Made by a program: the position numbers and the translations under genes. Under the pieces are notes generated by a model. It had not been told where the DNA came from, ran no database searches, and worked only from the letters and a program-made list of their open reading frames with translations. A DNA stretch of 6,362 nucleotides from DRQF01 sp964559135 (GTDB taxonomy: Bacteria; Planctomycetota; GCA-002687715; DRQF01), in NCBI GenBank assembly GCA_964559135.1, contig CAZLGG010000160.1:1-6362 (forward strand), in the 5' to 3' direction. Shown one piece after another: positions 1-6,293 of this stretch (position 1 is its first letter; every line of letters starts with the position of its first letter).

Positions 1-1
1 G

Positions 2-532
2 CATACACAGGTGAGCGAAAGCACGGTGAGCCGTGTATCTCGGGAGGCCCCGATCGAAGACATTGCAGGAGCGGACGCATCTGCGAAGGCTCGGATGGGC
101 CGTCCGGGGAAAGTCGCAGAGTTCCTCGACAGGATTCGCTCGTGGCTGGATTCGGAGCCTGAGCTGAAGACGGTTTCCATTCTCCAGCGTCTTCGCAATG
201 CTGGCTACAGGGGTGGGAAGAGCGCCGTATACGAGGCGGTCCGTTCGTTACGCCCGCCGAAGTCGAAGGGAATCGTGCGATTCGAAGCCGTTGCGGGCGA
301 CTTCAAGGTCCACGTCTTCACCAAGAGTAGCGAGACCACCGGGAACGGGACGAATGCCGATGCAACCCTATCGCTTTCCCTTCAGGCCGCCGGCACCGAC
401 TCCGCCATCTGGCAGGGCAAGGTCAACGAACTCGTCCGCTATCAGTTCGACCTCAGCACCATGGGCTCCGGCGATTGGGTTCTTTTCCGAATGCTCGACC
501 CCGTGTGGTACGATGCGGTTCAAGCATTGTAG
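2..532 (+). pseudogene. IS21-family transposase IstA remnant, internally deleted, 5' end outside window
   Basis: IstA is the DDE transposase of IS21 elements. The visible start, ValSerGluSerThrValSerArgValSer, looks like the end of a helix-turn-helix. There is no stop between it and the window edge, so the gene probably begins upstream and the GTG at position 11 is not its true start. Next come MGRPGKVAEFLDRIRSWLDS, ILQRLRNAGYRGGKSAVYEA and VRFEAVAGDF, which match in order the segment preceding the IstA catalytic domain. In intact relatives VPGEF is followed by Ser/Ala-Gln-x-Asp-Phe/Trp-Gly, carrying the first catalytic Asp. Here GDF runs directly into KVHVF, so roughly 20 residues including that Asp appear to be missing. 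The last ~65 residues (through GSGDWVLFRMLDPVWYDAVQ) match no transposase segment I know and may come from another gene. No istB ATPase follows. The protein should be inactive. The family call is recalled from motifs, not searched. Confidence 0.7.
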
Positions 533-1059
533 CCGTCCGCCGAAGGATGATGAATGCCGATGCTGCGCCTTCTGCTTGCTCCGGCTCAGATTTAGCTGAG
601 GATTCTCGTGCCCAATTCTCCCGCCGCACGTTTTACTCTCGACGCATCTGTGAAGCTCGGTCTCTCGGCCCACACCGAATGGAACTCTCGATGACGACCG
701 AATGGAGAACACCAGGAGTGAAGACCTGCAATTGCACTGCTGACTGCCAGTGCTCACGCGATACTCCCCCGACCGATGGTTCCCGAATAGCCCCAGGATC
801 CCCCACTGCAAACCACATGAAGCCACTCACGCTCCATTCCGCCGAAAGGAATCGAAACAGCGATCCCCTTCGTCAGAACGGTTTATCGTCCAGACACCCC
901 GAATCCTTCCCTGTCCCCGGAACCCACCGACAGCGGACGTCCCCTGTCCCTCGCGCCATGGCGGACGGCAGTCACCACGGGATAGGAGACGGCGCAAATC
1001 GAAAGACCAATACGCGAAGACCGCTCGCTCCGGAACGGGTGAACTCCAGCCACATCGAC
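533..1059. other. 527-nt stretch without a defensible gene
   Basis: I see no RNA gene, terminator or recognisable protein here. One plus-strand frame, the one used by the next gene, is open from 475 through this whole stretch. Its translation is polar and rich in Ser, Arg, Pro, Thr, Asn and His, with a Cys cluster CNCTADCQC at 726-752. It has no domain I recognise. Possible starts in that frame are ATG at 678, 690 and 818 and GTG at 1039, none with a strong Shine-Dalgarno sequence. The stretch is either a disordered N-terminal extension of the downstream protein or decayed sequence between the transposase remnant and that gene. Confidence 0.5.
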
Positions 1060-1746
1060 ATGAGTGATGGGACCAACCAGGGTTACGTCTATCCCGACCA
1101 CGATCGACCTGAACTCCTCAAGACTTGCCAAGTCACTGTCTATGGATCGGTTATTCGTGGCCTCCATTGGCTGTTTCGTAGCCTCTTCGGATTCACGATT
1201 CCACCGCCGGTCCACCTTTGGATCGAGATACGTCATTGCGACGATCGTTGGGAGCGTTTCGAGGTGCACAGAAGTCCAAAAGAGGGAAGCAATGATCACC
1301 TTTGGACTCACCTAACTCATCCAGGATCAGATCTATATGATGTTTCTCCAGGAGAACCCTACAACAACACTTCAATGGAACCCTCGAACAAAGTCTGCGT
1401 ACTCAGATACTCCTGTCATGAGGACAAGAACAAGATCTCAGCAGATCCGTGCAGGTGTATAACTTCATCCAAGGCAAAACAGTACCGTGCCCGATTCCTC
1501 TACAGGATCTATCCTGGTCCGAACAGCAACACATTCGTTCGGAAGTTCCTCGACGAGTGTGGGGTCAAGTGTTCTCTTCCATTTTCCGCCTACGGCGCGA
1601 CCTATTCTTACTCTACTGCCAATCCCTTGGACTACTTCTCAGGACCTTGGCATCATGATTGGTCGAGGAGGCGGACCGCCGAATTCGAACGCTTGCGTTT
1701 TCGTACGCCCGGTACGTACCACCGCCACGGCGAACCGCCATTTTAG
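1060..1746 (+). CDS. DUF3750-like protein, possible papain-like fold with Ser in the Cys position
   Basis: This minimal reading is 228 aa. The frame is open upstream to 475, so the start is uncertain; I chose ATG 1060 because recognisable protein begins soon after. Residues 51-69 (VHLWIEIRHCDDRWERFEV) resemble the opening of DUF3750 proteins: a His followed by a strand, then a Trp/Tyr strand. Residues 148-160 (YRIYPGPNSNTFV) carry the family's best-known motif, and LPFSAYG follows where DUF3750 proteins have LPPTAIG. His52 and the Asn-Ser-Asn-Thr-Phe-Val block are arranged like the His and Asn-Cys-x-x-Phe-Val of permuted papain-like proteins (LRAT/PPPDE type), with Ser156 in place of Cys. That structural analogy is my inference. 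A hydrophobic, aromatic stretch lies at residues 31-51, but there is no clear signal peptide. Many other Cys residues (60, 113, 119, 131, 133) are present. The biochemical role is unknown. It ends 39 nt before the next gene. Confidence 0.5.
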   Translation: MSDGTNQGYVYPDHDRPELLKTCQVTVYGSVIRGLHWLFRSLFGFTIPPPVHLWIEIRHCDDRWERFEVHRSPKEGSNDHLWTHLTHPGSDLYDVSPGEPYNNTSMEPSNKVCVLRYSCHEDKNKISADPCRCITSSKAKQYRARFLYRIYPGPNSNTFVRKFLDECGVKCSLPFSAYGATYSYSTANPLDYFSGPWHHDWSRRRTAEFERLRFRTPGTYHRHGEPPF

Positions 1747-1785
1747 TTTGTTTGATCCAAGAATTCCGAACACGAATCTATCTGA

Positions 1786-2622
1786 ATGAGGGTGCGCAGC
1801 CTAGAAAAAATCGCGGCATGGTGTCTCGTCGCTACAGCGTGTTTGATCGTTGGATGGCAAGTATTCGATGCTCTGAGGGTCTCAATCCAAGTTACGCCGG
1901 GTGATGGCGTCGATGGTTTGGTGTGGTCGATAAAGCGGCAAGCCTCGGGGTTGCGATGGTCTTCTTCCCGTGAGCCGATTGTACTTACGGAAGGTCGCTA
2001 CGACCTGTTATTCAAGTGTCACATGTCCACAGGCCGGGATTGCACGTTGCAAGGTGTCATCGATATCGTGTCTGACATCGTGACGGGTGGCGGATTCTCT
2101 TTGCGAAGCGTGGACTGTCCTCAGGAATACGTTTTCTCATTGATATATAGCGATCGACCCACCGTCAAGAAGATCACTGTGTCCGGAATTCGCACGGAAG
2201 AAGGGTTTCTTTCACTAGGCCTATCGACGTCCTCTCGGAACGTGTCTTCGGGGGACGTGCTGTGTCGTTCGGGGAAGGAGGTCGTCGAGATCAAGAGCAA
2301 GGCCTATGACATACACCTTTCCGGATCGATCGATTTGGCAGTGATGGTCCTGGAGGGCAACCTGAGTTCGAGTCGTTTGTCTGGGCCTCTACCCGTCACG
2401 GTCGACCTGGACGCCGGAACGAAACTGGATGGCGTTCCGCTATTGAATGACGAGGCGCCGTCGTGGATATCTCAAGGGGTTCACCACTTCAGCCTCCCTG
2501 AGGGAGCATCTCCAGGAAAGCTCACGCTGAATCTACCCGTTGCCGGCGGGCGGGCGACGATCGCCATCCAATCCGGCTCGCAAGCGGAACTGCCGCGCAG
2601 TTGGCTCGTCCGTATTCGTTGA
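1786..2622 (+). CDS. Unrecognised membrane-anchored protein
   Basis: 278 aa, family not recognised. ATG 1786 directly follows an in-frame TGA at 1783, so no earlier start is possible. A GTG lies two codons on, and no clear Shine-Dalgarno sequence is visible. Residues 9-26 (IAAWCLVATACLIVGWQV) form one hydrophobic helix after a basic N-terminus (Arg2, Arg4, Lys8). This predicts a single-pass anchor with the rest outside the cytoplasm. The remainder alternates short hydrophobic and polar runs, as in beta-rich proteins, and has four Cys (78, 86, 111, 160) that could form disulfides. The end (SLPEGASPGKLTLNLPVAGG, then RATIAIQSGSQ) also looks like beta strands. After the TGA the same frame stays open for 46 codons with a Pro/Gly linker and a predicted helix, so the true C-terminus may be lost. 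It sits between two other unusual genes on the same strand, possibly as part of one transcript. Confidence 0.6.
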   Translation: MRVRSLEKIAAWCLVATACLIVGWQVFDALRVSIQVTPGDGVDGLVWSIKRQASGLRWSSSREPIVLTEGRYDLLFKCHMSTGRDCTLQGVIDIVSDIVTGGGFSLRSVDCPQEYVFSLIYSDRPTVKKITVSGIRTEEGFLSLGLSTSSRNVSSGDVLCRSGKEVVEIKSKAYDIHLSGSIDLAVMVLEGNLSSSRLSGPLPVTVDLDAGTKLDGVPLLNDEAPSWISQGVHHFSLPEGASPGKLTLNLPVAGGRATIAIQSGSQAELPRSWLVRIR

Positions 2623-2763
2623 GGCGCTATCGCCAGTCGAAATCCAACGCCTCCAGGCCAGCCACCGGGAGGAGGTGGGGGCACGGCTGCGCCCACGGAA
2701 AGTCGGATTGATCGTCTCATTCGTGAGTTCTTGGACGAGCTATCGATGCCCCCGGATCGATAG
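2623..2763 (+). other. In-frame open tail after the TGA of the anchored protein
   Basis: Reading on in the frame of the upstream gene past TGA 2620-2622 gives 46 sense codons and then TAG 2761-2763. The translation is a Pro/Gly-rich linker (PTPPGQPPGGGGG) followed by TESRIDRLIREFLDELSMPP, a well-formed amphipathic helix with Ile, Leu, Ile, Phe, Leu and Leu on one face. No ATG or GTG opens this segment with a Shine-Dalgarno sequence, so it is not a separate gene. It could be the original C-terminus cut off by a nonsense mutation, a readthrough extension, or chance. A competing plus-strand frame across the same bases is also open but looks less protein-like. Confidence 0.35.
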
Positions 2764-2791
2764 GCCGTGGTAGAATCCAAGGGGAAACCGC

Positions 2792-2796
2792 AGGGA
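2792..2796 (+). promoter_or_regulatory. Shine-Dalgarno for the TTG start at 2805
   Basis: AGGGA at 2792-2796 lies 8 nt before TTG 2805. It supports that start, whose frame encodes the membrane anchor, over the later TTG at 2902 in the frame of the main domain. Confidence 0.5.
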
Positions 2797-2804
2797 AGCA
2801 AAAC

Positions 2805-3855
2805 TTGAATCCTTCCGAGAGCTCGAGCGCCTCCGAAGTTCGGCCTTCACGTTCCCCGGGAATCCCTCGGGTCGTGTTGGCGGGCGGCGCCGTGTTCTTG
2901 TTTGCGCTCGGCATGGTGGGAGGCTGGGTCACGGGCTCCCTGGCGAAACCCGACCCCATTCGCTTCGCTCAGGAAGGACGAACACCTCTTGGAGTTCACG
3001 GTCCGATCGACCCGTCCCGGAAACGCGGTGGTCGATACGCTGAAGTTCATCGACACCCTCCGGTCTCTGCGGGTGCCGCAGATGGTGGGGGCTCGCATCT
3101 ACTACGATGCTCCCCGTCAGAGCATCGCGGTTTCCGTTCCTCAGAGTTCCGACGTCGATGCCGACACCCTCGTCGAGCTCGCGCTCGTGCAGCTGGGTCC
3201 GCTTCGAATATGCGTCATCGCGGAAGAGGACGACCCCGGCTATGAAGCCGCCCTTCGCGACGCGAAGGCGCGCGCTGCGGGGACAGAGATTGCTGAGGGC
3301 TCCGAGCCCTCGCAGGGTCGACGACTTCGACTCTGCTTCTATCGCCCCAAGCCGGAATTCAAGAGTCTGGCGGCGGGGGAATTCGCGGAACTCTTGGACC
3401 ACATCAGGCGAGACGAGGAGTTCGGGCAAGCAGAGTGGGTCTATTCGGGGGAGGCGTACTCGCCGGATCGAGGAGCCACCGGGGGAGCCTATCCTTACTT
3501 TGAACTGACCGGCCACGTCAAGGAGATCGAGGTGTTGCGATACCCTGCCGACGTGATTCTCCGCCCCATGCTGGACGACGCCACCGCAGAACCCCTCACA
3601 GCATACCTGAACGGCCTGATCGGCCGAAGGGTTGCGCTCGTTCTGGGGAGCATCATCGTGAATGAGGGGACAATGAGAAAAAAGTTCGCGCGACCCATCA
3701 AGTCCCTGAATGTCATTGACGTGGAGAGTGTGACGCAATGGGGCCCGATGACCCTCCTGGATGCCCTGAACAACTGTTCCTCCACCGCCATCAGGGGGGC
3801 GGCCGACATCTCGGTGCGCAGGCGGATGGACAGAAACTGGGATCCGATTCGCTGA
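2805..3855 (+). CDS. SecD P1-like single-span membrane protein, split by a +1 frameshift near 2970
   Basis: The sequence occupies two frames. From TTG 2805 comes a Ser-rich tail, then a membrane helix at residues 23-43 (VVLAGGAVFLFALGMVGGWV), then SLAKPDPIRFA. The rest, from KDEHLLEFTV to the TGA at 3853-3855, lies in the next frame. Skipping one base near 2973 joins them as IRFAQ-KDEHLLEF, giving about 349 aa. The second part resembles the SecD periplasmic P1 domain. DTLKFIDTLRSLRVPQMVGA followed by RIYYDAPRQSIAVSVPQ matches the segment around RIDALGV...RIVVQLPG. VELALVQLGPLRICVI matches the LL...LEFR strand. LNGLIGRRVALVLGSIIVNE matches the GKRLAIVLDGKVIS region. The SecD membrane channel and SecF part are absent, so this is not the Sec motor subunit itself; it probably acts at the cell surface in an unknown role. 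It could be a sequencing error, a recent pseudogene or a recoded gene. Confidence 0.55.
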
Positions 3856-4013
3856 TTGCGGCGACTTTCCGTCAAAGAACCCGCACCGCCTCCCGCCTCG
3901 GTATTCCTGTCACCCTTCATGGGGCCTGCCCAGGGTCGGACCTCACCCGTTTGGGTGGACACATCGGCGGGATGGGTCCGTTCCCCTTGACCGTTTCCGG
4001 GGAAGCTTCGGCC
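3856..4013. other. Intergenic spacer with a weak nested inverted repeat
   Basis: No gene is visible. CGGACC (3937-3942) and GGTCCG (3975-3980) are inverted copies enclosing a second pair, CACCC (3944-3948) and GGGTG (3953-3957), with loop GTTT. No T-run follows, so it is not a standard intrinsic terminator. This stretch marks the change from the lower-GC left part to the GC-rich operon. Confidence 0.4.
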
Positions 4014-4041
4014 TTGAAACGCATATCTATGCGCATATAGT
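4014..4041 (+). promoter_or_regulatory. Sigma70-type promoter with palindromic operator in the spacer
   Basis: TTGAAA (4014-4019, five of six match TTGACA) and TATAGT (4036-4041, five of six match TATAAT) are 16 bp apart, predicting a transcription start near 4048. The spacer holds CGCATA (4020-4025), TATGCG (4028-4033) and CGCATA (4032-4037), three alternating half-sites. The first two form a perfect inverted repeat with a 2-nt centre. The last two overlap to give the palindrome TATGCGCATA. A protein bound there would block RNA polymerase, so repression is likely. The site does not look like an ArgR box, and I do not recognise the regulator. Confidence 0.55.
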
Positions 4042-4116
4042 GCAACATCATGAGACCGAGGAGATTGGGACATGGCCACAGGGATGTGGGGGATGGGAGA
4101 GCAGGCGAAGCGCCGC

Positions 4117-4125
4117 GAGGAGGGG
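4117..4125 (+). promoter_or_regulatory. Shine-Dalgarno deciding the ATG at 4131
   Basis: GAGGAGGGG ends 5 nt before ATG 4131. This strong site favours 4131 over the in-frame ATG at 4050, which would add 27 Arg/Gly-rich residues and would sit almost on the predicted transcription start. Confidence 0.7.
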
Positions 4126-4130
4126 ATCCC

Positions 4131-5228
4131 ATGCGGCGGCTGATCCTCGACAAGGTGGCGTCCGTGACCCTCAACGGGCGGATTGGGCACGATGTCCGCA
4201 TCGGGCGGGAGCTTCCCTGCCGCGAAGGCGACATCGTGGCCGTCCGCGTCGTCAGCGAGAAAACCACCTACTCCCGCATGGAACTCGTTTCGGGTCGATT
4301 CAGCGATCTCCAACCCGGTGACGTCATCGCCGGGTGTCTGGGGCATCGCCGGGCGCTTCGTGGCTACGCCGGACGTCTCCCCTCCTCCCTGCGCCCGGGC
4401 GACCGCATCCACATTCTCAACCTCGGCGGCGTCCTCGGGGACTGCCAGGCGTGGAGCCCGGACGTGGGACCACCCCGGGAATGCGAGGTTCTCGGGCAAG
4501 TCCTCCACTTCCCCTACCTCGGGCAAAGACGCGGCATCCCCGCCACCATCGCCCACGGGCAGAGCCGCCTCGACGAGGCCGTCGCCACGCAAGGCGTCCC
4601 CGTGGTGGCCGTCGCGGGGACCGCCATGAGTGCCGGCAAGACGTTCGCCTGCACCGCTCTCATTCAGGCCCTGGCGCGCCGCCGCCTCGTGGTGCACGCG
4701 GCCAAGGCCACAGGGGTCAGCCTTCGTCGGGACATCCACGCCATGTCCGACGCCGGCGCCCGCGAAGTCGCCATCTTCACCGACCTCGGCGTGGTCACGA
4801 CGACACCCAAGAACGCTCCCGGCCTCGCGCGCACGCTGCTCAACCGGCTGGCGGCACCCCAGCCCGACGTCATCGTGTGCGAGTTGGGCGACGGACTTCT
4901 CGGGCCCTACGGTGTGGACGCGATCCTCTCCTCCCCGGATCTTCGCGCTGCCTTCGGCGCCGTCGTTCTCGCGGCCAACGACCCCGTGGCCGCGTGGGGC
5001 GGCGTGCGCCGTCTGGAAGAGGAACATGGCATCGCGGCGACGGTGGTCACGGGCCCCGCCACCGACAACGAAGCGGGCACGAGCGTGATCACATCCCTTT
5101 GCGACGTGCCTTGCGCCAACGCGCGAACCGACCGGACACAATTGGCCGACGTCATCATGGGCGCCCTCGGGATCGGTGCGCCCCGCACCCAGCACGGGCT
5201 CCAGGAAGAGGAGGACGAGGCGTGGTAG
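4131..5228 (+). CDS. BioD/DUF1611-like P-loop NTPase coupled to argC
   Basis: 365 aa. The N-terminal ~150 residues form a separate domain with conserved-looking blocks GDVIAGCLGHRRALRGYAG (63-81) and GDRIHILNLGGVLGDC (90-105). The C-terminal domain opens with a Walker A, GTAMSAGKT (163-171), spaced like the GTDTxVGKT loop of dethiobiotin synthetase (BioD) and CobB-type enzymes. Lys192 in HAAKATG, Asp201, SDAGA (206-210), FTDLG (216-220) and Glu251-Gly-Asp in CELGDG fit the later strands of the same SIMIBI-class fold, as I recall it from DUF1611 and MobB-like proteins. It should bind ATP or GTP in the cytoplasm; the substrate is unknown. It overlaps the argC start by 7 nt, so translation is coupled and a role in the same amino-acid pathway is likely. 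It is not a true bioD: the protein is much longer and no other biotin gene is nearby. Fold confidence is high; function is open. Confidence 0.75.
   Translation: MRRLILDKVASVTLNGRIGHDVRIGRELPCREGDIVAVRVVSEKTTYSRMELVSGRFSDLQPGDVIAGCLGHRRALRGYAGRLPSSLRPGDRIHILNLGGVLGDCQAWSPDVGPPRECEVLGQVLHFPYLGQRRGIPATIAHGQSRLDEAVATQGVPVVAVAGTAMSAGKTFACTALIQALARRRLVVHAAKATGVSLRRDIHAMSDAGAREVAIFTDLGVVTTTPKNAPGLARTLLNRLAAPQPDVIVCELGDGLLGPYGVDAILSSPDLRAAFGAVVLAANDPVAAWGGVRRLEEEHGIAATVVTGPATDNEAGTSVITSLCDVPCANARTDRTQLADVIMGALGIGAPRTQHGLQEEEDEAW
5208..5215 (+). promoter_or_regulatory. Shine-Dalgarno for argC inside the upstream gene
   Basis: GAGGAGGA lies within the last codons of the P-loop gene, 6 nt before GTG 5222. 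It fixes the argC start and supports translational coupling. The argC frame is open much further upstream, but that part overlaps the P-loop gene. Confidence 0.7.
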
Positions 5229-6286
5229 GTCCGACCATCGACGGCACGGTTCCTGCGCTGGTGGCCGGCGCTTCCGGCTACGTCGGCGGAGAACTCCTCC
5301 GGCTGCTCTACGGGCACCCGGGTCTCGCCCCCGTCGCCGCCTCGCGCACGTTCGCGGGAACCCTCGTGGAAGACGTCCACCCCCACCTCGCCGCCGTGGC
5401 CGGCGCGGATCGCTTCATCGACCTCGAGGGCGCGGGAGACTGGGTGGCCGCGACCACGGGCCCCGTCGCCGTCTTCTCGGCCTTGCCCCATGGTCAATCC
5501 GCCACGTTTCTGGACGACGTCTTGGCCCGCACCGGCGACGCCGCGCACGTCGTGGACCTGGGGGCGGATTTCCGCCTGGGGTCGGCCGAGGCCTTCGAAT
5601 GCGTCTACGGAGTGCCCCACGGCGCGCCCCACCTTGCGGATGCATTCTTCTGCGGGCTGCCCGACCTCGAGAGTCAAACCCCCTCGCGCCTCGTCGCCCA
5701 CCCGGGCTGCTTCACCACCGCCGTCACGCTGGCGGCCCGGCCGCTGGTGGCCGGCGGTCTCGTGGAGGGCCCCCTCGTGGCGTCCTGCGTGACGGGCAGC
5801 ACGGGGTCCGGGCGCGAACCGAAAGCCGCCACTCACCACCCCACGCGCCACGGGAACCTCAAGGCCTACGCTCCCCTCGCCCATCGCCACGTGCCCGAGA
5901 TGAAACGCCTCATCGGTCGCGCCGCGGAGGAGCCACACCTCTGCTTCATCCCCCACTCGGGCCCCTTCGCCCGGGGCATCCACGCCACCTTGGTGGGACG
6001 TCTGACCCAGCCGGCGTCCGCGGAGGATCTCGTCCAGGTGTTCCGGGATTTCTACCGCATGAGCCCCTTCGTACGCGTGAGCGGCTCCCCGCCGGCTCTC
6101 AAGCATGTGGTCGGCACCAACGACGCCCGCCTCGGCATCGCCGTCGACGGACGCGACGTGGTCGTCCTCACGGTCATCGACAACCTCACCAAGGGCGCCG
6201 CGGGGGGCGCCGTCCAGTGGATGAACCGTCTCATGGGGTGGGAGGCGGCGACGGGACTTGCTCTCGCCGGAACGGGATGGAGCTGA
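5222..6286 (+). CDS. argC: N-acetyl-gamma-glutamyl-phosphate reductase (ArgC, or LysW-dependent LysY-type)
   Basis: 354 aa, near the usual ArgC length. It performs the NADPH-dependent reduction of an acyl phosphate to the semialdehyde in arginine synthesis, or the equivalent LysW-bound step in lysine or LysW-type arginine synthesis; cytoplasmic. GASGYVG (16-22) is the dinucleotide-binding loop. HPGC (160-163) carries the catalytic Cys163, which forms the thioester. GSTGSGREPKAATHHP follows, then HRHVPEM from His221, where the catalytic His is expected. IPHSGPFARGIHATL and DNLTKGAAGGAVQWMN are typical C-terminal ArgC blocks. The THHPxR...KAYAPLAHRH stretch resembles LysY and archaeal ArgC/LysY proteins more than the E. 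coli type, so the carrier-protein version is possible; no lysW or argB is in view to decide. The GTG start has a good Shine-Dalgarno sequence and overlaps the P-loop gene by 7 nt. The next gene begins 7 nt after the stop, so this is an operon. Confidence 0.9.
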   Translation: MVGPTIDGTVPALVAGASGYVGGELLRLLYGHPGLAPVAASRTFAGTLVEDVHPHLAAVAGADRFIDLEGAGDWVAATTGPVAVFSALPHGQSATFLDDVLARTGDAAHVVDLGADFRLGSAEAFECVYGVPHGAPHLADAFFCGLPDLESQTPSRLVAHPGCFTTAVTLAARPLVAGGLVEGPLVASCVTGSTGSGREPKAATHHPTRHGNLKAYAPLAHRHVPEMKRLIGRAAEEPHLCFIPHSGPFARGIHATLVGRLTQPASAEDLVQVFRDFYRMSPFVRVSGSPPALKHVVGTNDARLGIAVDGRDVVVLTVIDNLTKGAAGGAVQWMNRLMGWEAATGLALAGTGWS

Positions 6287-6293
6287 GAACGCC

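Noticed and set aside
608..694. 28-codon plus-strand reading with GTG start and GAGG upstream
   Set aside because: The Shine-Dalgarno sequence is plausible, but the peptide is short, matches nothing I know and has no supporting context; it could at most be a gene fragment.
883..1311. Minus-strand 142-aa open frame
   Set aside because: No domain, no Shine-Dalgarno sequence, and it lies opposite the coding part of the DUF3750-like gene.
2805..3855. Annotation as secD, the Sec translocase subunit
   Set aside because: Only one membrane span and the P1-like domain are present; the C-terminal six-span channel region and SecF are missing.
3495..5195. Minus-strand open frame of 566 aa
   Set aside because: It runs opposite the SecD-like and P-loop genes and across their promoter region, with low-complexity composition and no recognisable motif.
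4334..5221. Upstream open extension of the argC frame, which would make a 650-aa fusion
   Set aside because: The extension is Arg/Pro/His-rich as expected for an out-of-frame reading of GC-rich coding DNA. It overlaps the P-loop gene, whose motifs are in another frame, and GTG 5222 has its own Shine-Dalgarno sequence.
4131..5228. Annotation of the P-loop gene as bioD or mobB
   Set aside because: Walker A spacing fits that superfamily, but the protein has a large extra N-terminal domain and sits in an argC operon, so a specific symbol would overstate the evidence.
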